Source: G963692885 sp964657395 (GTDB lineage Bacteria; Acidobacteriota; Terriglobia; Terriglobales; Acidobacteriaceae). From it: a stretch of DNA of 64,000 bases. The notes beneath the pieces were generated by a model. That model was not told the origin of the DNA and did not search any database. It worked only from the letters and a program-made list of their open reading frames with translations. The stretch lies in NCBI GenBank assembly GCA_964657395.1, contig CAZZUX010000007.1:11328-75327 (forward strand), given 5' to 3'. Of this stretch, positions 9,556 through 18,559 are shown one piece after another (the first letter of the stretch is position 1; each line of letters opens with the position of its first letter). Both the position numbers and the translations under genes were made by a program.

Positions 9556-11391
9556 TTAGAAGCGGCTGTCGTTTCTGGGATACCAGGTGATCTGGGCTGT
9601 GCCGATCGAATCGGATTGCTTCCCGGTTGCCAGTACGGGCGCCTTCCAGCCTTCGTACTGGTACCAGGCATTAACCTCGACCGTGGGGGTGATACGTTTC
9701 AGCACATTGATCTTGAAGACATTCTGCGTAGTACCGCCGGGGATGAAGTCTTTGGCAGCTTTCGCATTCCTGTATTCCAGCTGCACCCACTCGTTGCCAC
9801 TCAGGTGATAGGTGAGCCATGCCTGCCCACCCTTACCTTCCCGCCCTATCCAGTCGCCAAAAAGGACGCCCTGGTTGGTGTAGGCCTGTTTCTGCACGGC
9901 TTCCCAGTACATAAAAGATCCGTGGATACTGCGCCCGGTCGGCGGATCAGTGCTGGCAGCCTCTGCACGGAAATCGAGCCGCGGCACTTTCGGTACATGC
10001 GAAAGATAAATTCCGGGTCGAATGGCGGCGCGGCGCGGCGCGCTGATCGGCGTTACGTCGTCATGATCTTCCGAGTCGACGTAAAAAGTAGTCCACTTGC
10101 GGAGCAGTGGCAGACGATAGCTGAAGTTGAACGCACTGAAGCGGGCACCAGGATCGTTGGGGCTCAGCTTTTCGCCTTGCGTGGTGTCATTGAGAGCGAA
10201 GAAGCTGCGCAGGAAGGTATGGATCGTGATGGGCTCATGGCCTTTGCCGCCCCAGACAACCGTGCGTTCAAAACCGAATTCGAAGTTGTCCGTGGGGCGG
10301 AAGGTGAAGCCTTCGCTGTGCTGGTAGTCGGTATTTGGCGCGGTGTGACCTTTGAGACTGCCAATCAGAAAGTCATACCGAACTGGACCGAGCACCTTTG
10401 AAAGAAGAGGAATGTAGAGCGGCTCAACGCGGTTGATGCGGAAGCCGTAAACGTCTTCGGCGTTGTTGCTGTAGCCCATGCCACCGCCTAGCCCCGGACC
10501 CCACCAGTCATCACTTTTGCCAAAAGAGATTTCGTGACCCGCAAGCAGCACCGAGGCATTCGCCTGGAGAATGCGGAAGTGGTTCGCTGCTGAGATAGGG
10601 CCGTAGGGAATCGTGGGATTATAGGGCGTGAAATCGAGCTCATCATTCACGAGAAGGCTCTGCGTCTGGGCGAGAGTGTAGCCGGTCGCTGAAGGAGCGT
10701 TTTGAAACTCGCCCCGGAAGTCCAGGGAGAAGCGGCCGTACTGGCTGACAGCACTGATCCCGGAGACGCTGTTGAATCCGGATTCATAGGGGCGGCCATA
10801 GTCATTAATGATACTTTCGCCCACGTGATAGCTGTCTCGCAGGGGCGTTCCACCGATCCCCATGAGGCGGGTGTAGACGGTGTCGAGTTGAGCGAGAGAC
10901 GAAGCCTGGTCTGACGCGCCGGCTCCCGCGAGGGGCAGTCCGGGTTCAAGGTACTTCCGCGCGGCACGATAGATGCCGATGGCCTGGTCATCCTCGCTGT
11001 TGTAGATAGCGTCGGCGGATTGCTCGAGCATGTGGGTAACACTGGCGCGTGTCCATGGGCGCTGGCTGAGGAACATAGTGTCGACATAGCCCAGCGAGTA
11101 GAGGCGCATCATTGCCGGGTACACCCAGCTGTCAAGCGGGATGTAGGTAGAACCCTGGGTGCTCTCGAATCCTATTGGGGAAGCGGGTGCCCCGATGTGG
11201 TTGGCGGATGCAGGCGAGGTTTGTACAGGCCGGGGTGACGGATCTGCTGGGGCAGCTTCGGCTTCCATCGACGATAACTCCCCGGTACGGCTGTCAACTG
11301 TCGCGATAGGCTCGGCTGAGGGGAGTGCCAGTGCTGCCGGTGGAAGGCTGAGGGTAGTCAAAAACAGAAAGGAAAGAAAACGGAATGGCAC
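9556..11391 (-). CDS. Wzi-like capsule-assembly family outer-membrane barrel protein
   Basis: About 611 residues from GTG 11391, which is preceded by GAGG at 5-base spacing and gives a signal peptide (VPFRFLSFLFLTTL... ALALPSA). The mature part begins with a helical segment (STYIPLDSWVYPAMMRLYSLGY) as in acidobacterial Wzi-family proteins, then alternating polar/hydrophobic beta-strands to a C-terminal DSRF, as expected for a beta-barrel. Wzi homologues bind capsule polysaccharide at the surface; here the role is inferred only. GTG 11397 is an alternative start. No other capsule gene is nearby apart from the membrane glycosyltransferase at 1.3-2.9 kb. Confidence 0.75.
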   Translation of the reverse strand: MPFRFLSFLFLTTLSLPPAALALPSAEPIATVDSRTGELSSMEAEAAPADPSPRPVQTSPASANHIGAPASPIGFESTQGSTYIPLDSWVYPAMMRLYSLGYVDTMFLSQRPWTRASVTHMLEQSADAIYNSEDDQAIGIYRAARKYLEPGLPLAGAGASDQASSLAQLDTVYTRLMGIGGTPLRDSYHVGESIINDYGRPYESGFNSVSGISAVSQYGRFSLDFRGEFQNAPSATGYTLAQTQSLLVNDELDFTPYNPTIPYGPISAANHFRILQANASVLLAGHEISFGKSDDWWGPGLGGGMGYSNNAEDVYGFRINRVEPLYIPLLSKVLGPVRYDFLIGSLKGHTAPNTDYQHSEGFTFRPTDNFEFGFERTVVWGGKGHEPITIHTFLRSFFALNDTTQGEKLSPNDPGARFSAFNFSYRLPLLRKWTTFYVDSEDHDDVTPISAPRRAAIRPGIYLSHVPKVPRLDFRAEAASTDPPTGRSIHGSFMYWEAVQKQAYTNQGVLFGDWIGREGKGGQAWLTYHLSGNEWVQLEYRNAKAAKDFIPGGTTQNVFKINVLKRITPTVEVNAWYQYEGWKAPVLATGKQSDSIGTAQITWYPRNDSRF

Positions 11392-11643
11392 TCTCACCTC
11401 AAACGACGGACGCGATAGGAGACAGGCGAACGTGCCATGCAACTCCTGTTCAAGGATATCGCGGGCGGGGACTGTAGCGTGGGGAAACGGCAATGCCGGA
11501 AGCAAGACGGGCAATGATTTGTCGTCAGCCGCGGTCCGTAGACAGGATTGTGCATGAAGGGGAAGCCTGCTTCTGCCCAGATGCATCTTTAGGACATACA
11601 GACTGGCGTAAACAGTTTGTCAGCTTGCGGAGTCTATTCAAGT

Positions 11644-12588
11644 ATGAGCGGAAGAGTGCGCCACGTGGGTGGCCGTTTGAAGTACGGGTTAAAGATGGTC
11701 TGGAGATCGGTGTGGATGCGCAAGGCAGGGTCATCCACCAAGCCTGTGATGGTAGCGCCAGGAGAGATCGGCGTGACGTTCATCGGCCACTCCTCTTTCC
11801 TGCTGCAGATGGGCGGCAAGAACATCCTGATCGATCCGGTCTATGCCAACTGGCTCATCATCCTGCGCAGGTTACGCAATCCGGGAGTCAGGTTGAAGGA
11901 TCTTCCACCTATCGATGTAGTGCTGCTTACGCATGCTCACATGGACCATTTACACAAACCAACCCTGCGCAGGATTGTGCGCCTATCGCGAAGAAAGAGC
12001 GGTCGTGCGCCGCAGGTAGTGGTTCCTCAAGGCGTAGAAGACCTGGTCGAGCCCATGGGATTCGCCACTATCGAAGCTCTGCAGTGGTGGCAGACTGCGA
12101 AGATTGCTGGCCTGGAGATTACCCTGACGCCCTGCCGGCACTGGGGCACGCGCTGGTTTAAGGATTCGCATCGCGGCTATGGTGGGTATGTGATTCGCAG
12201 TGGGTCGCAGGTACTTTATGATTCCGGCGACACTGCATATTTCGAAGGCTTTCGGGAGATCGGAAGACGCTTCAATCCGCAAATAGCATTGCTGCCGATC
12301 GGGGCCTATCACCCGGACAGCTTCCGCTCGGTTCACACCAGCCCTGAAGACGCCTTGCAAGCCTTGATAGACCTGGGTGCAGGGACGATGATCCCCATGC
12401 ACTATGGGACCTTCCGGCTCTCCCACGAGCCTATGGAGGAGCCGGTGCCGAGGCTTCTCGCCTCAGCCAGGCTTGCCGGTGTAGAGAACCGGGTGCGGAT
12501 CGTTCCCGAGGGAGTGACCGCCGTTTTCTCAAGCGGATCATCAGGAGATCTTCATGCGGACCAAGTGATGGCGGAGGCTAGCCAGTAG
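11644..12588 (+). CDS. Metallo-beta-lactamase-fold hydrolase (NAPE-PLD/UlaG-like)
   Basis: A 314-residue metal-dependent hydrolase. The zinc motif THAHMDHLH (His97, His99, Asp101, His102) follows a strand with GVTFIGHSSFLLQ, and later ligands are in LTPCRHWGTR, LYDSGDTAYFEGF and MIPMHYGTFRL. This arrangement matches the N-acyl-phosphatidylethanolamine phospholipase D-like branch, also called L-ascorbate lactonase-like. No signal peptide is evident, so it is probably cytoplasmic. ATG 11644 is preceded by CGGAG about 11 bases upstream; a TTG at 11617 is the alternative. Substrate unknown. It stands alone between genes on the other strand. Confidence 0.85.
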   Translation: MSGRVRHVGGRLKYGLKMVWRSVWMRKAGSSTKPVMVAPGEIGVTFIGHSSFLLQMGGKNILIDPVYANWLIILRRLRNPGVRLKDLPPIDVVLLTHAHMDHLHKPTLRRIVRLSRRKSGRAPQVVVPQGVEDLVEPMGFATIEALQWWQTAKIAGLEITLTPCRHWGTRWFKDSHRGYGGYVIRSGSQVLYDSGDTAYFEGFREIGRRFNPQIALLPIGAYHPDSFRSVHTSPEDALQALIDLGAGTMIPMHYGTFRLSHEPMEEPVPRLLASARLAGVENRVRIVPEGVTAVFSSGSSGDLHADQVMAEASQ

Positions 12589-12609
12589 CAGCGCCATTTC
12601 ACAAATGAG

Positions 12610-12846
12610 CTACTTGCTGCCCTCTACAGTGGATTTGGCTGCCTTGCTGGCAGTTCGCGAGACGTCACCTTCTTTATCGATAAAGTAGAGATAGCCCTTC
12701 TCGCGGGTGACAGCGTCTTTCGCGACAACCTCTTCGAGCTTTTCGCCCGCCTTTTGTTTGCGGGCGACATTGCCTGCCTTATCGATGAAATAGAGATACT
12801 GCTTGTAGTCTCGTTCCAGGCCCAGCTTGGTTACTTTCTCTGCCAT
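12610..12846 (-). CDS. Small protein with duplicated YLYFIDK motif
   Basis: A 78-residue, lysine-rich protein starting at ATG 12846, chosen because GGAGG lies about eight bases upstream. It contains two copies of the same motif, YLYFIDKAGNV (18-28) and YLYFIDKEGDV (52-62), each preceded by basic residues, which suggests an internal duplication of a ~35-residue beta-rich unit. No signal or membrane segment is seen. It follows the S41 protease gene on the same strand, separated by a strong hairpin. I do not recognise a characterised family and give no function. Confidence 0.7.
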   Translation of the reverse strand: MAEKVTKLGLERDYKQYLYFIDKAGNVARKQKAGEKLEEVVAKDAVTREKGYLYFIDKEGDVSRTASKAAKSTVEGSK

Positions 12847-12947
12847 TCCTTCGTCCTCCATCACTGGGATGCATAGCGATGCTACCAGCGTAGCGGTAAA
12901 GAGCGCGGTTTGGAGGTATCGAGCAGGAGACTCCCCTAAACGGCGAA

Positions 12948-12967
12948 CGGACGGCCGAAGCCGTCCG
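12948..12967 (-). terminator. Perfect 8-bp hairpin with cUUCGg loop
   Basis: On the minus strand the sequence reads CGGACGGC-TTCG-GCCGTCCG: a perfect 8-bp GC-rich stem closed by the very stable C(UUCG)G tetraloop. It lies 25 bases after the S41 protease stop and about 100 bases before the small YLYFIDK gene. No T-run follows, so it could be a T-poor terminator, an attenuating element or an mRNA 3'-end stabiliser rather than a classical terminator. Confidence 0.5.
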
Positions 12968-12991
12968 CTAGTGTGTTGAAACGAAAGCGAG

Positions 12992-14605
12992 CTACTGGTT
13001 GGAATGGAGACTGGCTGTGGCGCGCTGAGTTTCTGTCTGCTTGGCACGATCTTCCAGTGCTTGAGCCTGAGGTAAGTAGTCGATGGCCTTGTTGATCATC
13101 GGGTCCCATGCAGCCCGCACTTTCAAGCCTTCTGTTTGCCCGAACTGTGAGGTAAAGATCTCCGCCTTGATGTTGGCCTTCACCCAGTCTAAAACCGGCG
13201 GAAAGTCCGCATCGGTATAGGGAATCTGCTCACTGGTCAGGAATTGCTTGAAGGTGGTGAGCACCGCATCGTCAACCTGAAAATCCTTGCCGACGTTCCG
13301 ATTAGCCAGGAAGTGGCTTGCGAAGTTGAAGAAGGCGTAATGCTCGAGCAGCTGATCCTGAAAGTGATCAGAGTGTGGAGTATCGATCTTGTCGTCTGGG
13401 GTAATGCCACCGCCGCCGTAGACGGTGCGACCGGCATCGGTCATCTTTACTTCGCGGTCATTGCTGTCCTGCTTCTGTGGCCCGTCATGGTTGTAGTAAT
13501 AGTCGTAAAGAGAGACGCCGCTGTAGTTCCTCTGGATCAGCCGACCGCTTGGCGTGTAGTAGTGATAAGTAGTCAGGGCCAGACCAGTGTTTTCGGACAG
13601 CGGGTAGACCGTTTGCACCAGGCCTTTACCGAAGGTGGTCTCACCGGCGACGATCGCGCGGTCGTGATCCTGCAGGGCGCCCGAAACGATTTCAGCCGCA
13701 GAAGCGGTGCCGCGGTTCACCAGGTCGACGATGGGATACATCCGGCCGCCATTGCCATGTTGAGCGTGATAAACCTGCTCAGGGTAGGCACGGCCCTTCT
13801 GCGAAACGATGACCTGTCCTTTTTGGAGAAATTTGTCGCAAACGGCAACCGCTTCGCTGAGCAAACCTCCCGGGTTGCCTCGCAGATCAAGGATCAGACC
13901 CTTCATGTCGCCGAAGCTGTCAACCGCGTCGGAGAGTTCCCGGCCGGTTGTTTCCTGGAACTGGGTGATGTGAACATAGCCGATTCCCGGTCGAATCATG
14001 TAGGCAAGATCCACGCTTCCATGGCTCACTTCGTCGCGCACCAAGTCGAACGAAAGCGGCTTCGGAGTTCCGTAGCGAGCAATTGACACCTGGACATGGG
14101 TGCCTTTGGGTCCTTTTAACAGGTTGGCGACATCTTCCGACGTCATGTTTTCAGTAGACTTGCCGTCAATCGCAACGATGGTGTCGCCCGGCCGAATCCC
14201 GGCCTTGAACGATGGCGTACCTTCGAAGGGATTCACTACGACAATCTTATTATTCTGCGGCGAAATGAGCATACCGACGCCGTAGTACTTGCCGTGCTGA
14301 TCTTCGCGCATCTTGGCGAAGGCCTTTGGATCATAGAAGTTGGAATGAGGATCAAGCACGCGCAGCATGCCGGGAATGGCGCCGTCGTAGATGGCTTTTT
14401 CAGCCTTGTCTCCATTTAGAGGTTCGGCGTAATTCTGCTCGACGATCTGGTAGACGTTGGTGAATGACTTTAGATCGTTGCGCAGGGTCGATTCGTCGGT
14501 ATTCGCCTGAGCGCCAACCTGGCGAGCGATGAATGTTCCTGCAAGTCCACAGGTCGTCAGGAAAACAGCTGCGGTAAACAGTGTGCGGCGTGTGCGGAAA
14601 GCCAT
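12992..14605 (-). CDS. C-terminal processing protease, S41 family (CtpA type)
   Basis: Periplasmic serine protease with a Ser-Lys dyad that processes or degrades proteins from their C-terminal ends. The 537-residue product from ATG 14605 begins with a signal sequence (RRTLFTAAVFLTTCGLAGTF). A PDZ domain spans about 107-190 (GIRPGDTIVAIDGKS), then the S41 core has LILDLRGNPGG (238-247), the nucleophile in NRGTASAAEIVSGAL (Ser302) and the general-base Lys in GETTFGKGLVQ (Lys327). The C-terminal ~100 residues are alpha-helical. A frame extending further upstream lacks a signal peptide and was not used. Transcribed divergently from the SurA-like gene. Confidence 0.93.
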   Translation of the reverse strand: MAFRTRRTLFTAAVFLTTCGLAGTFIARQVGAQANTDESTLRNDLKSFTNVYQIVEQNYAEPLNGDKAEKAIYDGAIPGMLRVLDPHSNFYDPKAFAKMREDQHGKYYGVGMLISPQNNKIVVVNPFEGTPSFKAGIRPGDTIVAIDGKSTENMTSEDVANLLKGPKGTHVQVSIARYGTPKPLSFDLVRDEVSHGSVDLAYMIRPGIGYVHITQFQETTGRELSDAVDSFGDMKGLILDLRGNPGGLLSEAVAVCDKFLQKGQVIVSQKGRAYPEQVYHAQHGNGGRMYPIVDLVNRGTASAAEIVSGALQDHDRAIVAGETTFGKGLVQTVYPLSENTGLALTTYHYYTPSGRLIQRNYSGVSLYDYYYNHDGPQKQDSNDREVKMTDAGRTVYGGGGITPDDKIDTPHSDHFQDQLLEHYAFFNFASHFLANRNVGKDFQVDDAVLTTFKQFLTSEQIPYTDADFPPVLDWVKANIKAEIFTSQFGQTEGLKVRAAWDPMINKAIDYLPQAQALEDRAKQTETQRATASLHSNQ

Positions 14606-15045
14606 AAAACGGGGAGCACCCCTATCGCAAATAGCGAGGAAAACAAGACCACGGCTCACATGCCGCAGAAGAGAAACGTACCCGGAGTATAGCATTCGGG
14701 CACTGCGTGAATCTGACCATTTGAGGCATTGTGAGTGACCCGAAAGTGCTCTGGTAACAGGCTCTGTCTTGTTGCGATCAACTCGCAACCCGATCCGCAG
14801 CGTTAGTGGCTGCCACCAGATCGGACGCAGTCGACCTGATACCTGGATAGACGCTTGCCGCCAAGAAAAGTAATCCAGTTGGAAGATCGCCCATGGCATT
14901 GATTAGAATGAGACAGAAATCGATGCACCTTCACACGTGGTAAGCGGATCCGTCCTATCGCGTCCTGCTTTCCAGTCTTTATCATCGAACGTCCAACCGA
15001 CGGCGGCTGAAACCCGCTGGCGGATTTTCAGAGAAGTTGAGACGC
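14606..15045. other. Divergent promoter region between S41 protease and SurA-like gene
   Basis: This 440-base gap separates divergent genes and must hold both promoters. On the minus strand an extended -10 box, TGCTATACT (14686-14694), lies about 80 bases before the protease start. No convincing -35 was found for it, and I could not identify the plus-strand promoter. No convincing ORF, tRNA or repeat was seen. Confidence 0.4.
14686..14694 (-). promoter_or_regulatory. Candidate extended -10 promoter element for the S41 protease
   Basis: The minus strand reads TGCTATACT, a TG-n-TATACT extended -10. The -35 region is poor, as is common for extended -10 promoters. It would give a leader of about 75 bases. 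Confidence 0.3.
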
Positions 15046-17070
15046 ATGACCTTATCTGTAAAGCTTCAAATTTTTACCTTTCGTGCCGTGATCACTGCAC
15101 TTGCCTGCGCTACTATCACTGGAAACGCGCAAAGCCCCAAGGCGACGACGGCAGCCAACCAGGGAGCCTACTCTCCAAATGCGCAGGCTTCGCCCTTCAA
15201 TGGCAAGATCGTGGAAGAGCGGATTGCACAGGTAAATGGGCAGATCATCACCAGTTCCGACTATCAGCGCTCGGAACAGCAGATGGACGCGGAAGGGCGT
15301 CAGCAGGGCTGGAGTCCAGACGAGCTGACCGGGCACAAGCGGGACATGCTGAGAGACCTGATCGACAAGGAACTGTTGCTGTCGAAGGCCAAGGAACTGA
15401 ATATCACGGGTGAGACCGAGCTCATCAAGCGGCTGGATGAAATTCGTAAGCAGAACCACCTCGAATCGATGGAAGACCTGGAGAAGGCGGCGCAGCAGCA
15501 GGGCGTGTCCTACGAGGACTTCAAGCAGAACATACGCAATGAGATCATCAGCCAGTCCGTTATTCGCGACCAAGTCGGTCGCAAAATCCAGCTGACCAAG
15601 GCCGATATCGGCAACTACTACGCGCAGCACAAGAGTGAGTTTGAGCAGCCTGAATCCGTTCACCTGAGCGAAATCCTCATTCCGGTTGCGGCGGACGATC
15701 CTTCGTCTCTTGAGAAGGCCCAGGCCAAGGCGGCGGACGTAGAAGCCAGGCTGAAGGCAGGCGGAAACTTCGAAGAGCTCGCCAAGCAGAATTCCAGTGG
15801 CCCGACAGCGCAGACAGGTGGCGACCTGGGCGAGTTCAAGCGAGGAATGCTGGCGAAGCCGCTGGAGGATGCGACCTTCAAATTGTCATCAGGCGAGACA
15901 ACGGCGCCGATCCGAACCAAGCAGGGTTTATTGGTGCTGAAGGTGGTGCAGCATACCGGCGGCAGCAACCAGGATTACTCGGCAATACAGCCGCAGGTAG
16001 AAGAAGCGGCCTTTATGGATCGAATGCAGCCTGCGTTGCGCAGCTATCTGACGACCCTACGGGAGCAGGCCTACATCGACATCCGCCCGGGTTACAAGGA
16101 TTCCGGCGCATCGACCAATTCCGTTAAGCCGCAGTACAGCGCTTATTCGGCACCTGGATCCAAGAAGAAGGCGAAGGTGCAGCGCACGCGATTCAGGCAG
16201 GCCCCGCATGGCTTCCGTTCGAAGTCGGGCCAGACTGAGAATGCTTCTGCCGCCAAGCCGGGGGTAGCAGCTCCGAATGCGGCCACCGGAACGGCCGCAA
16301 CAACCGCTGCGACGGGAACGGCTGCAACCGCAACAGCTTCTGCTCCTGCGGGAGGGGCTGGACCGACGGGAGAAGCAACGAGTGCTCCAGGGACTACAGC
16401 AACGGCCGCATCCCAGCCACCCGCGAAGGTAGCGGCTAATACTACTTCAAGCAAGCCGGTCAGGAAGCAGAAGGTTCGCTTCGGTCAGGCTCCAACGGAG
16501 ACGCTGGCCGCAACCCCAGGATCTTCGACGGTTGCAACAACAGTCACGTCAACCGATGCGGGTGCGGCTAACGGAGCCCCAGCAGACAGCAACCAGGTGG
16601 CGAGCAACGTAAGTTCGAATGTGACGCAGCCCGGATTTGAGGCAGCACCGGCCGCAGCAGCGCCCAAGACTCGCTTCTCATACAGGGCGCGCGAGCCAAA
16701 GCAAAAGAAGGCAGCTACGCCGGATCAGCTGGAGAACAAGGCGGTTGGCGAGGCGACTCCTGAAGAGCGGGCGGCGCAGCAGGAGCAGGCCGCGCCTCTA
16801 GGCTTGGCAGGAGATACGGCAACCAAGAAGAAGGAGCCGAAGCCAAAGAGCGATCACAAGACTCGATACTCGGAAGAGACAAAGTCTTCCGACTCGACTC
16901 AGGGAGAGACCACGGCGTCCCCGGCCCTGGGAACCGCTACGACGCCACCGCCCAGCGCAACGAAGGATAGTACCGGCGAACCTAGCCCGGCCGGAACGCT
17001 GCCAGAGCAGACGCCCCCCATGAGCACGGCGCCGGCCACCCCGGCTACACCTCCACCGGCTCCCCAGTAG
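15046..17070 (+). CDS. SurA-like peptidyl-prolyl isomerase with long Ala/Thr/Pro tail
   Basis: Periplasmic chaperone/parvulin-type prolyl isomerase, 674 residues. From ATG 15046 it has a signal peptide (FRAVITALACATITGNAQ), a SurA-N-like helical chaperone region (~55-190: VNGQIITSSDYQRSEQQM) and a PPIC domain (~200-310: VHLSEILIPVA, GGDLGEFKRGML, GLLVLKVVQH). From ~345 to the end, about 330 residues are Ala/Thr/Pro/Lys-rich and low in complexity, with basic-aromatic repeats such as KVRFGQAP and KTRYSEE. Usual SurA/PrsA proteins end soon after the PPIC domain. It heads a co-directional run to rsmB. Confidence 0.88.
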   Translation: MTLSVKLQIFTFRAVITALACATITGNAQSPKATTAANQGAYSPNAQASPFNGKIVEERIAQVNGQIITSSDYQRSEQQMDAEGRQQGWSPDELTGHKRDMLRDLIDKELLLSKAKELNITGETELIKRLDEIRKQNHLESMEDLEKAAQQQGVSYEDFKQNIRNEIISQSVIRDQVGRKIQLTKADIGNYYAQHKSEFEQPESVHLSEILIPVAADDPSSLEKAQAKAADVEARLKAGGNFEELAKQNSSGPTAQTGGDLGEFKRGMLAKPLEDATFKLSSGETTAPIRTKQGLLVLKVVQHTGGSNQDYSAIQPQVEEAAFMDRMQPALRSYLTTLREQAYIDIRPGYKDSGASTNSVKPQYSAYSAPGSKKKAKVQRTRFRQAPHGFRSKSGQTENASAAKPGVAAPNAATGTAATTAATGTAATATASAPAGGAGPTGEATSAPGTTATAASQPPAKVAANTTSSKPVRKQKVRFGQAPTETLAATPGSSTVATTVTSTDAGAANGAPADSNQVASNVSSNVTQPGFEAAPAAAAPKTRFSYRAREPKQKKAATPDQLENKAVGEATPEERAAQQEQAAPLGLAGDTATKKKEPKPKSDHKTRYSEETKSSDSTQGETTASPALGTATTPPPSATKDSTGEPSPAGTLPEQTPPMSTAPATPATPPPAPQ

Positions 17071-17083
17071 GAGCGGTCCAGGA

Positions 17084-18133
17084 ATGAAGGACTTCTTTGT
17101 CGCGGATGTGGCACGCCACACGAACGAATCGATCAAGAGCTACTTTGCCGTGGCTTCCAAGCAGTTGCGCAGCAAGAAAGAGGGCGGCGCCTACCTGGCA
17201 CTGACCCTGGGTGACAAGTCAGGTCATCTTGAGGCGCGCATGTGGGAGAACTACGAGGAGGCGTCCCCTAAGTTTGAGGCTGGTGACATCGTGCAGGTCC
17301 AGGCATTTGTCTGTCGCTTCGCAGAAAAGCTACAGCTCAAGATAGACAAAATCCGTAAGGCAAAACCGGACGAGTACACGCTCGTTGACTTTGTGCCACA
17401 TACCGAACGCGACGTGGATGAACTGTGGTCGGAACTCAACGGCTTTGTCGCGGAGTTTACTGATCCATTTCTGCTGAAGCTGGTTCGCAACGTTCTCGAT
17501 GATCCTGAATATTCCGTAAAACTGCGCGAAGCTCCGGCGGCGCGGAGTATGCACCACGCATTCGTCGGTGGCCTGCTGGAGCACGTAGTCTCCATCCTGG
17601 GTCTGTGCCGCGCTATGGCTGCGCATTATCCGGAAGTACATCGTGACCTGCTGATGACAGGCGCTATTTTTCATGACATCGGAAAGCTGACAGAGCTCAG
17701 CTGGGGCACCAGCTTTGACTACACGATGGAAGGCACACTGCTGGGGCATATCACCATCGGCGTAGGCCTGGTAGAACGCAAGGTGGCCGAGATTCCAGGA
17801 TTTCCGGAACCATTGCGCATCCTGGTTCAGCATTTGATTTTGAGTCATCACGGTAAATACGAATTCGGTTCGCCGAAGCTGCCGATGATTCGTGAAGCCG
17901 TGTTGCTCAGCTATATCGACGATATCGATGCAAAGATGCAGACGATGGACAGAGTCTTTATGGATGCTGCCGCTGCGGGCCGCAACGCATCGGAGATGAC
18001 GGACTGGGTGCGCTCGCTGGAACGGCCGCTGTTGAGTACCCGCGACTATTTGAAGACCAGTGAGGCAAAAGAAGAAAGCTCAACCGTACTTTCCCACGAT
18101 GAATCTGAAGAATTGACGCCGATCGAGGAATGA
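17084..18133 (+). CDS. HD-domain 3'-5' exoribonuclease, YhaM-like
   Basis: A 349-residue cytoplasmic protein with an N-terminal OB-fold (~15-90: LALTLGDKSGHLEARMW) and a C-terminal HD metal-dependent phosphohydrolase domain (HHAFVGGLLEHV, then FHDIGK with His197-Asp198). This domain pair is that of YhaM/CBF1 exoribonucleases, which trim RNA, and sometimes DNA, from the 3' end using Mn2+ or Mg2+. The gene begins 13 bases after the SurA-like stop and ends one base before the EVE gene. The YhaM name is by architecture; I use no symbol. Confidence 0.85.
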   Translation: MKDFFVADVARHTNESIKSYFAVASKQLRSKKEGGAYLALTLGDKSGHLEARMWENYEEASPKFEAGDIVQVQAFVCRFAEKLQLKIDKIRKAKPDEYTLVDFVPHTERDVDELWSELNGFVAEFTDPFLLKLVRNVLDDPEYSVKLREAPAARSMHHAFVGGLLEHVVSILGLCRAMAAHYPEVHRDLLMTGAIFHDIGKLTELSWGTSFDYTMEGTLLGHITIGVGLVERKVAEIPGFPEPLRILVQHLILSHHGKYEFGSPKLPMIREAVLLSYIDDIDAKMQTMDRVFMDAAAAGRNASEMTDWVRSLERPLLSTRDYLKTSEAKEESSTVLSHDESEELTPIEE

Positions 18134-18134
18134 C

Positions 18135-18512
18135 ATGCCTTTTCTTTTGAAGTCCGAGCCAAGTGCGTATTCCTTTGAGGACCTGGTGCGCGACAAAGAG
18201 ACCGTTTGGGACGGCATTAAGAATGCGCAGGCCCTGAACTCGCTTGCGGCGATGAAGCCGGGTGAGAAGCTGGTGATTTACCACTCCGTGACCGGCAAGG
18301 AAGTGATGGGAACCGCGAAGGTAGTGAAAGTCGACGCGAGCGATCCTAAGAACCCGCGCGTCACGATTGCGGCTGGGAGAGCTCTCAAGCACCCGAAGAC
18401 GCTGGCTGAGATCAAGCAGGAAAAGCTGTTCGAAGGGTCGCTGCTGTTCCGCCAGTTTCGGCTCTCCGTCGTGCCGCTCACAGCTGAGCAGTATGCATGG
18501 CTGACGGCCTGA
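18135..18512 (+). CDS. EVE domain protein (PUA-like fold)
   Basis: A compact 125-residue EVE protein, the domain that in other members recognises modified bases in nucleic acid. The start MPFLLKSEPSAYSFEDL and the following W-DGIKNAQALN, GEKLVIYHS and GTAKVVKVDASDP are typical. It is a stand-alone cytoplasmic protein, directly after the YhaM-like gene, so an RNA-related role is plausible but unproven. aroC starts 47 bases downstream. Confidence 0.88.
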   Translation: MPFLLKSEPSAYSFEDLVRDKETVWDGIKNAQALNSLAAMKPGEKLVIYHSVTGKEVMGTAKVVKVDASDPKNPRVTIAAGRALKHPKTLAEIKQEKLFEGSLLFRQFRLSVVPLTAEQYAWLTA

Positions 18513-18559
18513 TCGTCGTCCCTGGCTAAGCTACAATAAGCAATTACGTCAGGACTGAG

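Noticed and set aside
12847..13047. N-terminal extension of the YLYFIDK small protein
   Set aside because: It would cross the cUUCGg hairpin and overlap the protease gene; the ATG at 12846 has a better ribosome site.
13244..14086. 280-codon plus-strand frame
   Set aside because: Antisense to the S41 protease with intact catalytic motifs.
16260..16460. Ala/Thr-rich stretch as a tandem DNA repeat
   Set aside because: The amino-acid composition is repetitive but the DNA units are not periodic or identical; it is better explained as low-complexity coding sequence.
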